Shown: positions 1 to 13,038 of the stretch, piece after piece
Layout of the letters: each line of letters starts with the position of its first letter
Position numbering within the stretch: position 1 is the stretch's first letter
Assembly: GCF_910592395.1 (NCBI RefSeq)
Contig: NC_088326.1
Location: 1,183,001-1,247,000 of the forward strand
DNA from: Lineus longissimus
Taxonomy: Eukaryota; Nemertea; Pilidiophora; Heteronemertea; Lineidae
Direction of reading: 5' to 3'
Length of the DNA stretch: 64,000 bases
Program-made: the position numbers and the translations under genes
Notes under the pieces: generated by a model
What the model saw: only the letters and a program-made list of their open reading frames with translations
Database searches by the model: none
What the model was told of the DNA's origin: nothing

Positions 1-103
1 CCTGGAGAAATGGCCCAAGTATGGTACACAAGAAGTGATGTTACTTTTGACCAGAATGTGGGCTGGTTCCAAACCTATGGTCAACATGACTCTCTGGCTC
101 CTG

Positions 104-339
104 GCTGTCACCCAACCAATGATGGAATATGGTAATATATTTATCTGAAGCTGGCCTGGTCTCTGCAGGAATCAGCCACGAGACAATGACTCCTTGGAAT
201 CCTGCGCCCTGGGTAACACTGGCCAGCAAACATGGTTCAGATTCTATCCCCCTACCATCATCAGCAGACCCCCAGCATTGCCTAGCCACTTGCTGTCACC
301 CGATCAGTGATGGATTAGGGTAATACATTTATATGAAGC
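104..339. repeat. Diverged direct duplication, offset 188 bp
   Basis: The 48-bp blocks at 104-151 and 292-339 start with GCTGTCACCC and end with TGAAGC. They match at about 41 of 48 positions with no gap. This looks like an old local tandem duplication of an approximately 188-bp segment; the DNA between the blocks was not aligned further. Confidence 0.6.
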
Positions 340-2082
340 GAGCTGCACTAAGTGGTCTCTCTTGGTTCGGCCATTAATCTAAATGACTTTCTGTGGTTTC
401 TCAACGGAATCCACCTCTGGATGTTGACTTCTCTGGAACCCCTTAGTATTTTATATCATTTGCTGTCAGTAGTAACACAATTTTTCTCATAGCTATTCAG
501 TATGCCTTTCACTTGGACCCTTTTCCTGTATTATTAACCTTTTGGCATTTAGGCCTTTTTTGCTCATATCTGCAAAAGAAACATGCACGAAGAGTCTGAT
601 GTCAGAGTATCGATCAAAGGCAAACTTGACACAGATACATTCGCATGACTTTTATTCTGTAGCAAAATACATGACTGTTACCGCTTCCAAAAAGAATACG
701 TCCTCATTGCCAAGTGATGGCATACACTATACAGTCAGTAACCAAGCCATTAGTGGTAATGGTTAGGAATCGTCTTCCTCGGTTCAAGCAAAGAAAAAAG
801 TGTACATCTTAGAGTGGTTGGCTAATGAACTTGGCGATGGGTATCATGGGATGTGAAGGAGATTTGAGAGAGATACGGCCCACAGGCTATGTTCCATAAA
901 TCATGATTTGGTTCGCGTGATGGAGTCTTTTCTAAGCCGTTTTGCCAATGAAACTTTGTCTTAGGCAAGTTTTTATCATTGGCAACACGATCATTCTCCC
1001 TCCCAGGGCTCACAGTTCATTTCGAAACGGCACACCTTTTTTTTCAAAAAGGTTCATTATTTGCCACTTCATTTTGTGCAGCCCGGCATTTTCCTGGGAA
1101 TCTGGCATTGTTACCACGAGATTCAACCACCTCGGAACATAGTCATTTACAAGTTGGCCCCAGGCCCACAACCCAGGTCAGGCCCGGCAATTTGATAGCA
1201 TGAGCACTCATTACAAAGCCAACACTATAATCTACCAAACCTATTGATTGCAGATACCCAGACCCATGTTCACTGCCCGTATTAGGCTAACAGGGATCCA
1301 GTGATCTTATAATCTCCAGGAAAAGCTTGGATGCCAAAGATTGTGCTTTGTCCCCGACGAAAGATTGGTATCGATTCCCAATGATACCGTACACCCCTAA
1401 TGGATTTTTATAATGTCTTTGTCCATATTTAGCCTGACGTGCACACTGATGGATTAAGGATGTTCTCCACGCTTAATGTGATCCTGTGACGCTAGGAAGT
1501 AGTAAAAAGCATTGATTTAAAGGAATGGCTTCACTTAATTTGAGGTCTTCAATTTCATATCTAGCAAGATAAGACAGGATGTCATGATGCTGAGAACTTG
1601 CTTCCAAACCTATTGGATTTCCTGTTGTCTTCTCCATCACATCAGATAATACAGTGCTGCCCCTTGTGGACTCTACAAGAACTAAGAACTTATCAAAACA
1701 ACTCATGACATCGTCTCGTGCAACACTCGACGAGATAATCCCATTCAGTCAATTATGCAAATTAGACACTACCGACTTTTTACTGTATCAGAGTGATAAC
1801 GCTGCCGTCACATCGGCGTGACAGGTAATCAGCGGGAATAATCTCATGTTCACACGTTCTGGCGACTGAAATATCAACATGAGATGAATCCTAATCAGAT
1901 GTAGCGTACAGTTCATGCTAAGCTGAACATAGTTTTGGTACAAGGGACCATCACACTATGTACGTCATAAGAGTAGACTCTGGTTGAATTCAACTTCTAA
2001 AATTACCAAGATATGTCTTGAAAAAACGTTGAATGGCTGAATAGAGGGTGTCCCGAGAACTAAGTTACTCGAGATTATTAGT

Positions 2083-2240
2083 GTACAGCGCAACCTCCCT
2101 TAGTGGACACCTCTCTATCAAAGGACACAACATTTTGTCCATTGAATTTGACCTCAGTAATTGGGACACCGATCAATTACGGACAGCATTTGTCCGTCCC
2201 AAGGATGTCCTTTTTAGAGAGGTTCTACTGCAGTTTTGAT
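2083..2240. mobile_element. Short inverted-repeat (MITE-like) element
   Basis: The left end reads CAACCTCCCTTAGTGGACAC and the right end, reverse complemented, reads GAACCTCTCTAAAAAGGACA, so the ends form imperfect terminal inverted repeats. Fragments with the same GTCC...AGAGAGGTTCT end occur near 21440-21600 and 49960-50015, so it is a dispersed family. No coding capacity. The transposon superfamily cannot be assigned from the ends alone. Confidence 0.5.
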
Positions 2241-2728
2241 TGTTGAAATCTATCTGCAGTCTGTGGTGTGATTTGACAAATGTACCCAGTCCTTAGATCT
2301 TCCATAGATCACTATGTAATCATGACTAATAGTGTTAATCTACATCGGCGTCTGATTTATTATAGATATGTAACTGGCTGGGATTTGATGACAAAACACA
2401 CAGCATAAATCATGTGTCAGCATCATTGGACGATACTGGCAATGACCACTATAGAATAGATGTTAGGGATGTCTGGGGCTGGGATGAAATAGCCAGCAGA
2501 AGGGTTGTGGTGGTGGGGGGGGGGGGGGGCAAGAAATGTTACCTAACAACAGACACTGTGAACAACCAAAACCCTACTACAGAGGCCACCCGCACACTGG
2601 TCACCAGTTCAGACAGGACGAACCATCATGCACGATGATACATAGGACACTGATATTTAGCCACAAACAAATAAATCAAGTTCCTAAAAGAAAAAGACAC
2701 TGATTTTAATTATTTACAGACACTATAT

Positions 2729-2884
2729 CCGAGGCGGATCCAGGGTTAAGAAAAACTTGGGGCGCTCCAGTGCTTGCTAATAAAAATTACTCAATCTCAA
2801 GATTTTTCAAACTTTCAAAAATGGTCAATTTCAAAGCTTTTTCAGAAATAACAAGGGGCCCGCCCCCTCCTGGATACGCCTATG
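2729..2884. mobile_element. MITE-like element with GGCGGATCCAGG-type ends
   Basis: The left end CCGAGGCGGATCCAGG (2729-2744) and the reverse complement of the right end (2869-2884) match at about 12 of 16 positions, giving an approximately 156-bp element with terminal inverted repeats and no open frame. Such GC-rich ends around an AT-rich core are typical of non-autonomous DNA transposons. A possible half-copy of the right end (CCCCCTGGATAC) occurs near 10590. Confidence 0.5.
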
Positions 2885-3031
2885 ACTAAACGGCATTATA
2901 ACTGGATGCTGCAGATATACACAAGGCAAGAAGCATCACACGCTAAGAGTTGGATGAGAAACATGATGTCCCAAATCCACGGTGCGTGCACAGACATGAT
3001 GTACCCACTCCACGTAACTCTTAGGACTTAC

Positions 3032-3091
3032 CGGCCATGTTTGCTGAAGGTTGGTCTGGGGTCAGAGTCGGAGCGGTCGGCTCGACTGATG
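3032..3091 (-). CDS. Candidate internal exon of an unidentified minus-strand gene
   Basis: On the minus strand, 60 bases sit between a good acceptor (CTCTACAG) and a good donor (GCCG followed by GTAAGT). The exon is open and has phase 1 at both ends, so it can follow the exon at 6726-6675 without a frame change. It would encode ASVEPTAPTLTPDQPSANMA, rich in Pro, Thr and Ser and probably disordered. I do not recognise the protein. The large gap to the first exon (3.6 kb) and the lack of a further exon make this tentative. Confidence 0.35.
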
Positions 3092-6000
3092 CTGTAGAGC
3101 AAAAGGAATAGTTTAACATGGTTCGTTCAGGCACAATTTTATCGATAAAGGAGTGAAGTTCTACACTGGTGGCTAACAAATGCATCCTAGCTGAACCAGC
3201 TTCCAATGGATCTTGGACCACTGGCCTTGATCTGGTTCTGAGAAGGATGCCTAAAACATGCAACACCACTAAACCATTATGATTGGCATTTTTCGTTTCC
3301 ACAGGCTAATTTTAACATTGGTTCTCCCCTGTCAGACGTCATGGAAATAAAGCCCCCCCCCCCCCCCCCCCAACTTGGGACCCAACTCTGTTTTACGAAA
3401 CATCATCCTTGACATCATTCATGATTCATCAAATATTGTGGAATTATCATATCTGTGTTCTGCGCCAGCAGTACTCGAATGATTTTAACATCCCACAGCC
3501 ACAATCATCCCTTCACATCTTGGGCAATCTGGTTGTATCACTGACATGTTGCTGCAGGCAAAGGAATTCTCTCGCATATCTATTTCAAATGATGAGAAAG
3601 ATACATGGATCGTACAGCCATCTATGTTAGCCATCATAAACCAACTCGGAGTTCACCCTGTTTGACATTTGTCGATTACATCGTTTGTACACGAGCGCAC
3701 ACTCAACGTACTCCGCTGACATTTCCCTAGTCTCACGTCCATTGTTTGTGTCGGTATGTGCCTCGATGAAATGACCACATAAACATACAGTGTAAATGTC
3801 AGAAGACAAGAACTGTAATAAAGATACCCAGATGTCATGTGAATACAGCATCTAAAGAATGCCATGAATAACAATAAGACACCAATTTTTTCTCTCATTT
3901 TGTATCATTATAATTATTTATTGTTGCGTTGACATTTTATATGTCTGACGAGCAGCCTGGGGGCAAAAATGTATACAATATCTGAGGAAGACACAGTTTT
4001 TCCTTGGTATGGCAATTTATAGGGAGACGACCCGAGTAGGCAAAGCCCTTGGTGGTGATCAGTCAGGCTTGGTTTTCTGCCACAGTTTCAAGGAAGATAA
4101 GTGTGAAGCAGTTAGCACACTCGGTTAGACTCTTGAATGATGACCACTGTATTTCTCTGTGTTCTTGAGCAAGACACTTCACCCTCTTGCCTTGGACAAA
4201 GAGTACTAAAGTGGGAACTGGCAGACGCTGTTCATGTCAAACAATGAACCTTGACCATAGAGGGATAAAAAGTGGTCAAAGCACAGTAAAGTGACCTGCA
4301 AGTGCAAACTATTGAAATGTGAACTCTCAAAGATACTGACAACGCGGGACTTAGGATTGTTCATTGATCAGTTTGAGACTCTCGTTTTCACATAATGACC
4401 ATAGACCGCCAACAGTATAATTCTAAGCACACATTGTAGTAAACCCAACGATACAATCAGTTAGTTTTCAATGATAATCTTGACCAGCTGTGACAAATGG
4501 ATTATACTTTGAGCAGAACAACTGCATATTTTTCCATGCATGTGGATTTCATGATACATATTTCAATTGTGTAGGTCTGTGAATGATAATGGACACTGTG
4601 GTTTTTGATAAGAGAAAGCCAAAACAATAGTCATATTCAAGAAAACAGTATGAATGATTATGGTAATGTCTATGACGCTGAAGATCATAGAAATTTGGCT
4701 CACAGGTCCAGGACTTGACCTAGACTTTCTTGATAGGGAGTTGAACCAAATTTTGGCCAAAATCTCAGGAGTCCTATATGTAACAGTTTATAAGCTGGCC
4801 AAGTTTCTTTCTTCAAAAGACACTTTTTGTAAGTTGTCTTGAGCAAGGTACCGTCTAACTAATGCCTGAGTACATTTGGAAACAAGTAGGCCTATTTGAA
4901 CTAGGTTATAAAAACAGGTGAATATAATGAGAATGGGTCTCTGCATTGAATGGACAAAAAAAAGTGCAGAGAGGGGAGTATCACCAGACTTAAACAGGAA
5001 CAACTGACATGAAACAATCAACATGATGGCAAACTTTTTCAACAAAGACAGGGAGCCGGAACCCCATCCCAGACTGGCAGGGAAACCAAAATCAACCTAC
5101 CTTTCGGATGGTACATTTTCCTTTAGAACAAATTTAAAGAATCCAGCAAAAATTATCTTTATTCCTCTTATACCAAAGTATATCCTCCTGCCTATGCACA
5201 GAAAGATTTCTTCTATGAACACGAATGGACACTTGACCCAATCAAGTACTTCAAGAAATGTTGGTAACACTGCACACAACAGCAGTGATATTTGCATATA
5301 GGCACATCATGATTAAAAATTAAACAGATCTCAATTTAAAGGTATGTCCTCCAGATAGGCATTCATATCATGACTTCACCAAGGAAATTGGATTGGATTT
5401 GTTACAATGGACTGTGTTAGAATCCTCCTACAATCCCCATAGCAACCTATTATTGAGAAACCAAACCTACATCTACATCAAGATTATCAATTTTCATGTT
5501 TCATGTACTTGAACTATATAATTATTAACGAGCAAAGGACAAACTACCTTTGACAAATTGAACCTGTTAACATACATTTACAAATGACATACCTGTATGT
5601 TGTTAAGTGATTGTGATAAGCATGCCAAGAACTATTAGATATATGCTAAGCCAGACAGACGGACTGAGTTTCATAATCAATGATAATTCAACTTGAAGTC
5701 TGATAAATTTGACACCTGACATAATCGCCAATAATAAATGCAAAACATTAGCAAAAACGGCAAATTTGTTGTCATCCCAGTCATATCATAGACCACAGTG
5801 ACTTTACTCTGGTTCAATTTCAGGTCTATCCAGACTATTCACTATAGGCGATAACATCAAATCTTTGTTTTGGTCAATTTCAGGCCAAACCCTTCAATGG
5901 GCCATAACATCTTTACCATTGGATGTCCTGGGTCTATTTTAGGTCCACTCAGTCAATGGGCAATAACACATTCGTCCTTGGTCTATTCTAGGTCCATCCA

Positions 6001-6674
6001 ATCTTTGTCCTTGGGCAGTTGTATGAATTTCAAAATTGATTTATTTGTAGTCATGGCTTTGATTCAATACCAGACATTGAGAATGAGAGGCATGAAATAC
6101 TCTTTCCCTACAGTGGATACAAACACTTATTCTGTAAATGAAAGACATTCATGCAATTGAGATTCTGTAATAAAATACAGAAATGCATCTGCGTCAGAAG
6201 TCCCACAGGCCATACATGTATTTAGTACCGTAATCACATCGCTGCGTTAATCACCGCTTTCATATGATGACATCACTGATCAGCGATGATACTGATATGC
6301 ACGATGTCACTATGAAGCGATGAAAACAGGACTCCCACCAGTCCAGCATGACTGTACAACGTCAGCGACATAAGAGAGAACCAATATCATCATCATCATG
6401 ATCATCGTCATCATCAATCAACATGGTGATCATGGAATCGTCATCTCTCATACATGTCATAGCTTCTAATCTTGGCATCCTTCTTGTCCATGATTAGACG
6501 CAAATTTACCTGACACTGACACTGTTTGCCACGGATGACAGTTGTTGTTCCCAGTGCATGTAGGCCTATGCACACTGGGAGCACACTGGAACTCTACTGG
6601 ATGACACTGGATGTGCAACCATGCATCTGCAGATTTCTCATGAAATCACTTAAATGAATGACAATATTTCTTAC
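3092..6674. other. Putative intron or non-coding stretch
   Basis: If the exons at 3032-3091 and 6675-6726 belong together, this is the intron between them. It contains a run of 19 C (3353-3371) and AT-rich sequence. Around 5860-6010 there is a short repeated phrase (TTTCAGGTC/TTTTAGGTC CANNC) about every 60 bp, which looks like a degenerate tandem repeat. No exon with family resemblance was seen on either strand. Confidence 0.4.
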
Positions 6675-6726
6675 CAGCCCCAGAGTTGCTCATGTACATG
6701 TTCTCCTCGGTTAGTCTCTGGTCCAT
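6675..6726 (-). CDS. First coding exon of an unidentified minus-strand gene
   Basis: The minus strand has an ATG at 6726 opening MDQRLTEENMYMSNSGAG, followed by a strong donor (GCTG followed by GTAAGAAA). It ends in phase 1. The start codon lies 312 bp from the SF3B6 start on the other strand, as expected of a divergent gene pair. The N-terminal peptide is acidic and Met/Asn-rich with no signal peptide. I cannot name the product; the remainder is split over distant exons or lies outside the window. Confidence 0.45.
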
Positions 6727-7038
6727 TTTGGCAGAATAAGGGGCCTTATGAGTCAAAAATATGATGATAAAATTTGTGATGTTGTCCTCTTCAACTTCCG
6801 GAAATGGTGAATCCAGCTGACATCATCAACTTAACCTCAAATTTGATGTCAATAATTCCTAAATTTGGCATATGATATTCCGTAAAAATGGTTATCAAGA
6901 TACTAATACCAACTTTATTACTAAAATTATAACCACCAAGGGTAACTTTGTTCCAAATATTACTGATCATTTTAACGAATTAGATATATGAATAATTGTC
7001 ACAATTGTCTGTTTGGAGAGTAAAAACGCAAATTCAAG
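6727..7038. promoter_or_regulatory. Probable divergent promoter between SF3B6 and the minus-strand gene
   Basis: This 312-bp spacer separates two start codons that point away from each other. The SF3B6 start sits in AAGATGGCG, a YY1-type motif common at start sites of housekeeping genes. No TATA box at a usual distance was noticed. A shared bidirectional promoter is inferred from geometry only. Confidence 0.4.
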
Positions 7039-8921
7039 ATGGCGCTGAGTCGAAAAACAAACGTACGAAAAATCGTTCTAATTTCATCAAAATAATAAAA
7101 TCGAAATACATTTTTATCGATTGAGGTGTACTAAACTAACAAAAAAGTGTTATTTCACGTAGTCGACCATAGATATTTCCTACCTGGGCCGAAATCTTGG
7201 CTCCCCAGGCCTTTGAGGTTGATGGCGAAAGAAACCACACGCAAACAAACCAAATTTCGCCAGTACCCCTAATCTTTGTTGTGTTTTTTGAAGTCCCTTT
7301 GGGTGACTATTCAGCGGATGAGTGCTGTTACGGTTGTTTTGGATCATAGACCCTTACCTGTCAACCATAAATAATCAAATTTTTAACATCACAGTGATTT
7401 GATCATCAACTTGGTTGGCGACCTGACTGATTTTCTCATTATTCATATTGTGTGGTGTGTTGACTGTTTTATTGTAGGCCTGCAGCCTATATTGTCAAAA
7501 GATGTTATTAGTGTCCAGTGTGCATACATGTTTGTTGTTTAACTTGTTTGCGTTTATGTCTTCCAGGTGCGTCTCCCCCCAGAGGTGAACAGGATCTTGT
7601 ACATCCGTAATCTGCCGTACAGGATAACCGCAGAAGAAATGTACGACATCTTTGGGAAATATGGTGCCATTCGCCAAATAAGAATGTAAGTATCCGTAGC
7701 CATTGCGACCGTATCTCATGATGTGCTGGTCAATTTACAGTTTTGTCGAGAAAAATTCTCTTCTTGTAAATTTGGCTAAAAAATAAGTCTGCTACGAAGT
7801 AGGTAGCAGTGCCTTACATGTGTTATTAGGTCAAAGACCTCTTCCGTCCTTATCAAGGGGAGTGCTAACCTTCTCTCCTTTTTAACAACACATTAGTGGT
7901 AAGGAACTCATGTCCTTTATATGTGTTGCAGTGTTGAATTCATTGTATTCATGGTTTGGAATCCTGATGGACGAAAAACTGTTTGCGTCAAGAACTTAGT
8001 AGTTCTGTGATATTTTGCAATGCAAGCCTACGTATCTGAACCCCAAGTGAATTCTAATTTTTTTAGTGTCCTTTAAATTTTGATATGATTTGAAATTCTA
8101 TTTTTAATTACTGCTTTGTCATGTAAAGATGGATATTCTTTGCACAGTCAGGAGTGAGGAGAGGCTCCAGTGAAATTGACTTTGAAAGTATTTTCATCAT
8201 GATATAGGCCTAAGTATTTACAGTATTGCTTTGAGTTTCTCACTGTTATTCTAACATACATACCACTCCTGTTTATAATTGATTGCAGAAAATAACTTCA
8301 TTTTGAATCTCTTTTTAGGGGTGTAACTCCAGAGACAAAAGGCACTGCGTTTGTTGTTTATGAAGACATATTTGATGCCAAGAACGCTTGCGACCATCTC
8401 TCAGGTTTCAACGTCTGTAATAGATATCTGGTTGTACTCTACTACCAGTCGAATAAGGTGTGTATTCTTCTTGGTCGTTTAGTTTCGTGAGCATCTGTTG
8501 CTTGCAACTACGATTGCGCAACTATTGGGGTTATTGACGGAGTGACTTTGTATTCAGTCAGGGTTGAGAAGTCAGTCGCAAGCTTCTAAAGTTTCTCAGT
8601 CTGATTGAGTTTTGTTTGTCCTGATATGAGGAACCAGGTATGGGGAATCTTGGCTATGTGTCTTGTTCAAGGGACAAGGCAATTGAACTGAAGAGACTTA
8701 TGAAAGGTCACAAGCAATTTGTCAGTGTTCGGTTTCACAGTCAAGATGTATGGATTATGATTTGGACCCCTTTTGGTTTTATCTTAGACCGGGCTAACCC
8801 TCAGTTCTAAATTTCTTCTTTCTCTTTGCAGGCCTTCAAAAAAATCGATACCGAGAAAAAGAAACAGGAATTAGACCAAATGAAAGCAAAATACGGACTC
8901 AGTACGCCAGAAAAACGGTGA
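7039..8921 (+). CDS. SF3B6: Splicing factor 3B subunit 6 (p14, branch-site protein)
   Basis: Four coding exons at 7039-7062, 7567-7685, 8319-8457 and 8832-8921 join in frame to 123 residues, against 125 in human. The product is one RRM domain: RNP2 is in LYIRNLP and RNP1 in GTAFVVYE, followed by the conserved [17 protein letters not shown] stretch and a lysine-rich C-terminal helix. The family is known as the SF3b subunit of U2 snRNP that sits next to the branch-point adenosine and binds SF3B1, acting in nuclear pre-mRNA splicing. All junctions have GT/AG and the start is fixed by the short first exon MALSRKTN, which matches the variable N-terminus of the family. An AATAAA at 9444-9449 gives a plausible 3' end. 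The protein is intact and strongly conserved. Confidence 0.96.
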
Positions 8922-9443
8922 TCGAAACACATCTTGGAATTTCCTATTGGATTTTGTATTTGTACAGTAACAGACTTTAGAAACATCATGGATTATCCGG
9001 ACCTCAGTTTTAGTGATGACATAAGCCGTGTTTCTACGTGTGCAGGAAATATGGAATGGGTTTGCTGTAAAATCAGTGTTTGAAACACATCATAAGAGTC
9101 ACGAACACAGATCTTGTACCGTAAACCAGGGCGATAAGTTGTCAGGGATTTTAGCTACTTCATCTCTGTGTGTCAAGGTGGTTGTATGTTGTCCAAATAT
9201 CACAATTTAGATGGTTTTTTTTCCAAATGGGGGGAGGGGAGTTTGAAGTCGATTCCAGTATCAGTCAGCTAAGGGGGCTCATGAAGGAAATTGATAGTGT
9301 TGTACGTAATTGTTGGCACATGTTCCAGTTTTGCACTTCTCAGAGTTTTGCAAGATGACATGACTTGACTTCATTATTCAAAAGTTGCATTCATTGCCAT
9401 ATTATGTGGGACAAAACATGTTCACCGATCTGAAAATTTTGGA

Positions 9444-9449
9444 AATAAA
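9444..9449 (+). terminator. SF3B6: Polyadenylation signal of SF3B6
   Basis: AATAAA lies about 520 bp after the SF3B6 stop codon and is followed by TGTG-rich sequence. It is the first canonical signal after the stop. Confidence 0.6.
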
Positions 9450-12400
9450 TGTGTTCAAAATTACAACACTGTGTAACTGCTTTTTATTTCAAGTGACATG
9501 CCATATTTTATGGCATAGCATATTTTATGGTACTGCATAGCCATCAGAAGGGAGGAGCCTTGCATTGTGTTCTCTGGCCTATTGGGTACATTCATGCTGC
9601 CCATCTCGCCAGGGCAGGGTCATGTCCCATCTCTGCTGAGTGCAGACCGGCCAAATGCCTCATCCTTGAAGGCAGGGCTGTTCTATGAGCTGTCCATGAT
9701 CCTGAAAACTGGACAATTGTACACCTGTCTATTATGAGGACGGGTCCATTGCAAGTACACATCCCAATGCAGCTGAAATGGAACGTTATTTCCATGACCA
9801 AGTTGAATTGACTACCTTAAATAACTAAGAAGATCGTCAATGGAATCTTCTTTCCAATATCAGAACAGGTTTACTTATTGTCCTTATGGTCCCATACTGC
9901 CAGTGCTGTATCGACTCTCATAGTTTGAAATAACTGAAGGCAGCATATTTCCCCAAAGTACATCATTGCTGGAGGACCAATTTCTTGTTAGAGCAGCAAT
10001 TGAGGACCCCTATCATAGAGAGAGACCAATGGCACATCTCTGATGACTGTCCCTGAGGCACTGTACACTGTACACATTGAAGACAAGACAAAAAAGTCAA
10101 CAACAGACCAGTAACTCTCAGTATAAATAATTGTATTTAACAAGGAAGTAATACACTTATCACATGGATAGATGGCCGTTCCTTACAAATAGAAAAGCAG
10201 TATAAAAATTACTCTCTGCTCTTGTTTACAAGGAGCATTCTAGGGAATTATGGCAAAAAGGACTGACCATCACAATTGTTGTCCACGCTCTCCTTTTCCC
10301 CAGGAAGCCGATGTTGTACTCATTTCTAATTCAAGTGGGGTATTGGCTGCCTGGGGGACGAGGGCATTCGCAACATTGGCTGCCACCAAGGTAGTAGCTG
10401 GCAGCACTGATGCCGAATTCTTGTCCGGTCTCGCTCTTGAAGAAATCTGGAAGATTGTGAAAAGGAGCAACTCACGAGACAGATCCAGAGGTCTAAGAGG
10501 ACACCTCGGAAAGGTGTCAAGCAGCTGCCAAGGTGGTTTTACATTAAGTTTCAAAGATTTTTGGGAGGGGGGCATCCCAGTAGGCCATCCACCCCCTGGA
10601 TACAAACTTATTCCTGAATAATCTATCCTCGATGCTTGGAACAAAGTACGTGAGCCACCACATGCATATCTATCAGTAGAAACAATTTATATGTACAAAT
10701 CAATAAATATATGTTTTTACACTATTATTTCTGCAGCATCATTTTAAAACCCAGAACCTTTAACATCTAAAACATGACATAAATTTGGCAGGCATGCACA
10801 CACATTCTTCAATGATACATATCAACATCTTATTACCAATTAGATAAAAAAATTATGTAAATCAGAATTTTTGATATAGGTTGAACATCGTCCCCAACTC
10901 CTACTCCAAGTTGACCTGGAAGACGTTTTTTAACTTTGTCGTAGAAAATCTAGAACTGACTTGAAGTGACGTGATACTTCTGGTGATTTAGCGTCATATG
11001 ATGTGTGACCATGTCTTAATAACAAGTGAATGACGTAACGACTTAGAAAACTACACAAAAAGACGCACCACACACAGGGACATCGCTTTCGACTACAAGG
11101 TGGTCGTCTTTAGGAGCAGGCTGGGAAAAATTCCAGGCCAACAGATGGCATGGGAGTCAGGACGATGTGCAACCTTTGCATTATCAGAAATTTTACGTTT
11201 GAATTGATCACCATTAACAAATTGTAAATATCAATTTATTTCCATAAAGAAAACGTTTTCAAAAACTACTTAGTGCGTTGACTCTGTTGACACAGTTAAC
11301 ATGAATAATAGCTTTGCACCTCTTGAACTATAGGTCAGTCATCCTTTTCGATAGCTTCTCTACACAAGGACAAAATCAAACTCATGCTTCGGGTGGGTAT
11401 TGGTAACTTAGGTTAACCAACAATAAAATAAAATAAAATAAAATATATAACGCAACTTTCTTCTGAGAAAGTAACTGCTCTATTAAGAAGAAGTCAGGTA
11501 CCTACCCAATGTATTGGATGCCAGTTTACCAGGCATATATGGCCCACATTAGTCTTGATAAATGTGTATCTGGGTAGATTTAAATCTAGCTTATCATGAA
11601 TTGTCAAATCTTCACTGATTTTAAAAAATCCAAACAAACCTAAAATTTTCAGCATGCAATAAGTACATTGTACGCATTGGTCATTGACTGACAAAAACCG
11701 TGAATTGCCAATTAGGAAGAAAGTCATCACTTTGTCTGGTACTGGAATTAGAAATTTGCAAATATTTCTAATTATCTCCAACAAATGGAAACTGATTTCG
11801 CAACAAGCACAAACGCAAAATAATACAATCGATAATATCACAAAGCTAAAATATGTTTAGTTGTACCTTGGGTGTTGCCAAAAATTTAAAATCCTTAAAC
11901 AAAGACAAAAAACTAATAACAACGTTTGGCATGCAGAAGCAACATACACGATTACAAAACAATACATTTAACAGTTAAATTTCCGCATTTATTTAACACG
12001 TTTTCAAGTCAACAATGCCAGAAGTGTTTCAGCATCAAATTGGTAACAATTTTGTGCATACCAAACCTAATAACCTACTTCTATGAGGTCTTAATTCAAT
12101 TGAGATTTGCACCATGACTTCCAATTGATTCTAAAGCCTAACTACATGCAAGAAATTAAAATTTTAAGACTTACATTTAGTTCTGTATCAAGTAGTCCTA
12201 TATAAATGGCAATTCATTAATGACTTAAAATGCCAAATCTTGTGCAGGAAATCATGACCAACACATTGTATCCATAATCATCTCATTTTTTATCAGCAGT
12301 TGGTAAAATACCCAGCCAACATTTCTCGGTATCCCAAATATCTCTTAAATTCTTGGGTCCCATTTATGTAAAATCTAATAGAACAGTAAGAAATACATGA

Positions 12401-13038
12401 TTGTAAGTATAATAGATATGACGAATTACAAAATAGAAAAGGAAGAGCTATTATACAACACACTTATAAAATAGAGTTTTTTACAACGCAACTTGTTGCA
12501 AGTGTAGCCTAGTAAACAACGGTAAGGTTTTGTTAGAGGTCACCAGATCCTGTACGAAAAAATGTAACTATAGAGAGTTGCTCTCTCTATCTCACAATGA
12601 AATGGGCCAACGGAAAATAAATGTCATGATATTGGAGCTTACAAGCACCGATTTCTCACAGACCTTATTCACTGCGTAATTCTGCACAGAATTTCATAGT
12701 AAGACATCCAGCATCAAGACAGAAGGCAAAAGATCAGAAAAACAGGAAGACAAGAGCATCACTGCAAAGACATGGGCCTCAAAAACAAAAGGTTTTAGTT
12801 GGTTGAGGTATAGCCTTCGAACAGCTGCCTCAACAGGCGAATTCCAATGACGATGTGCATTAGTCCAGAGGGAAATTTCGAACTGATGCACACCGACAAT
12901 AAATCAGCAATTGTAAATTTGAAATACTTCAAACAATGGAAGCATGATGTTATGTTGACACCACTGATGAAGACGTTTTGTGAATTCGAAGAAAGATCCT
13001 CAAATTCTATGACAGTTATGAGTGAGATTCTTCTCCCG
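9450..13038. other. Non-coding stretch between SF3B6 and the two-pass membrane protein gene
   Basis: No recognised gene. The interval 10250-10644 is open for about 124 codons on both strands, but neither translation resembles a known family or has splice partners. An (AAAAT)-type run occurs at 11420-11445. Part of the interval is probably the long 3' untranslated region of the minus-strand gene ending at 13039; TTTATT (AATAAA on the minus strand) occurs near 11990 and again near 11230. Confidence 0.45.

Larger units (their letters stand above)
1..3031. other. Repeat-rich non-coding stretch, no recognised gene
   Basis: I found no exon here that I can tie to a protein family; the longest open frames are under 80 codons. 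It holds a diverged direct duplication (104-151 and 292-339), a small inverted-repeat element (about 2083-2240), a MITE-like element (2729-2884) and a run of 15 G (2515-2529). It may be intron or downstream sequence of the minus-strand gene whose candidate exons lie at 3032-3091 and 6675-6726, in which case that gene continues left of the window. Confidence 0.5.

Noticed and set aside
10250-10644. Overlapping 123-124 codon open frames on both strands
   Set aside because: Neither resembles a known protein and no paired splice sites or neighbours support them; likely chance.
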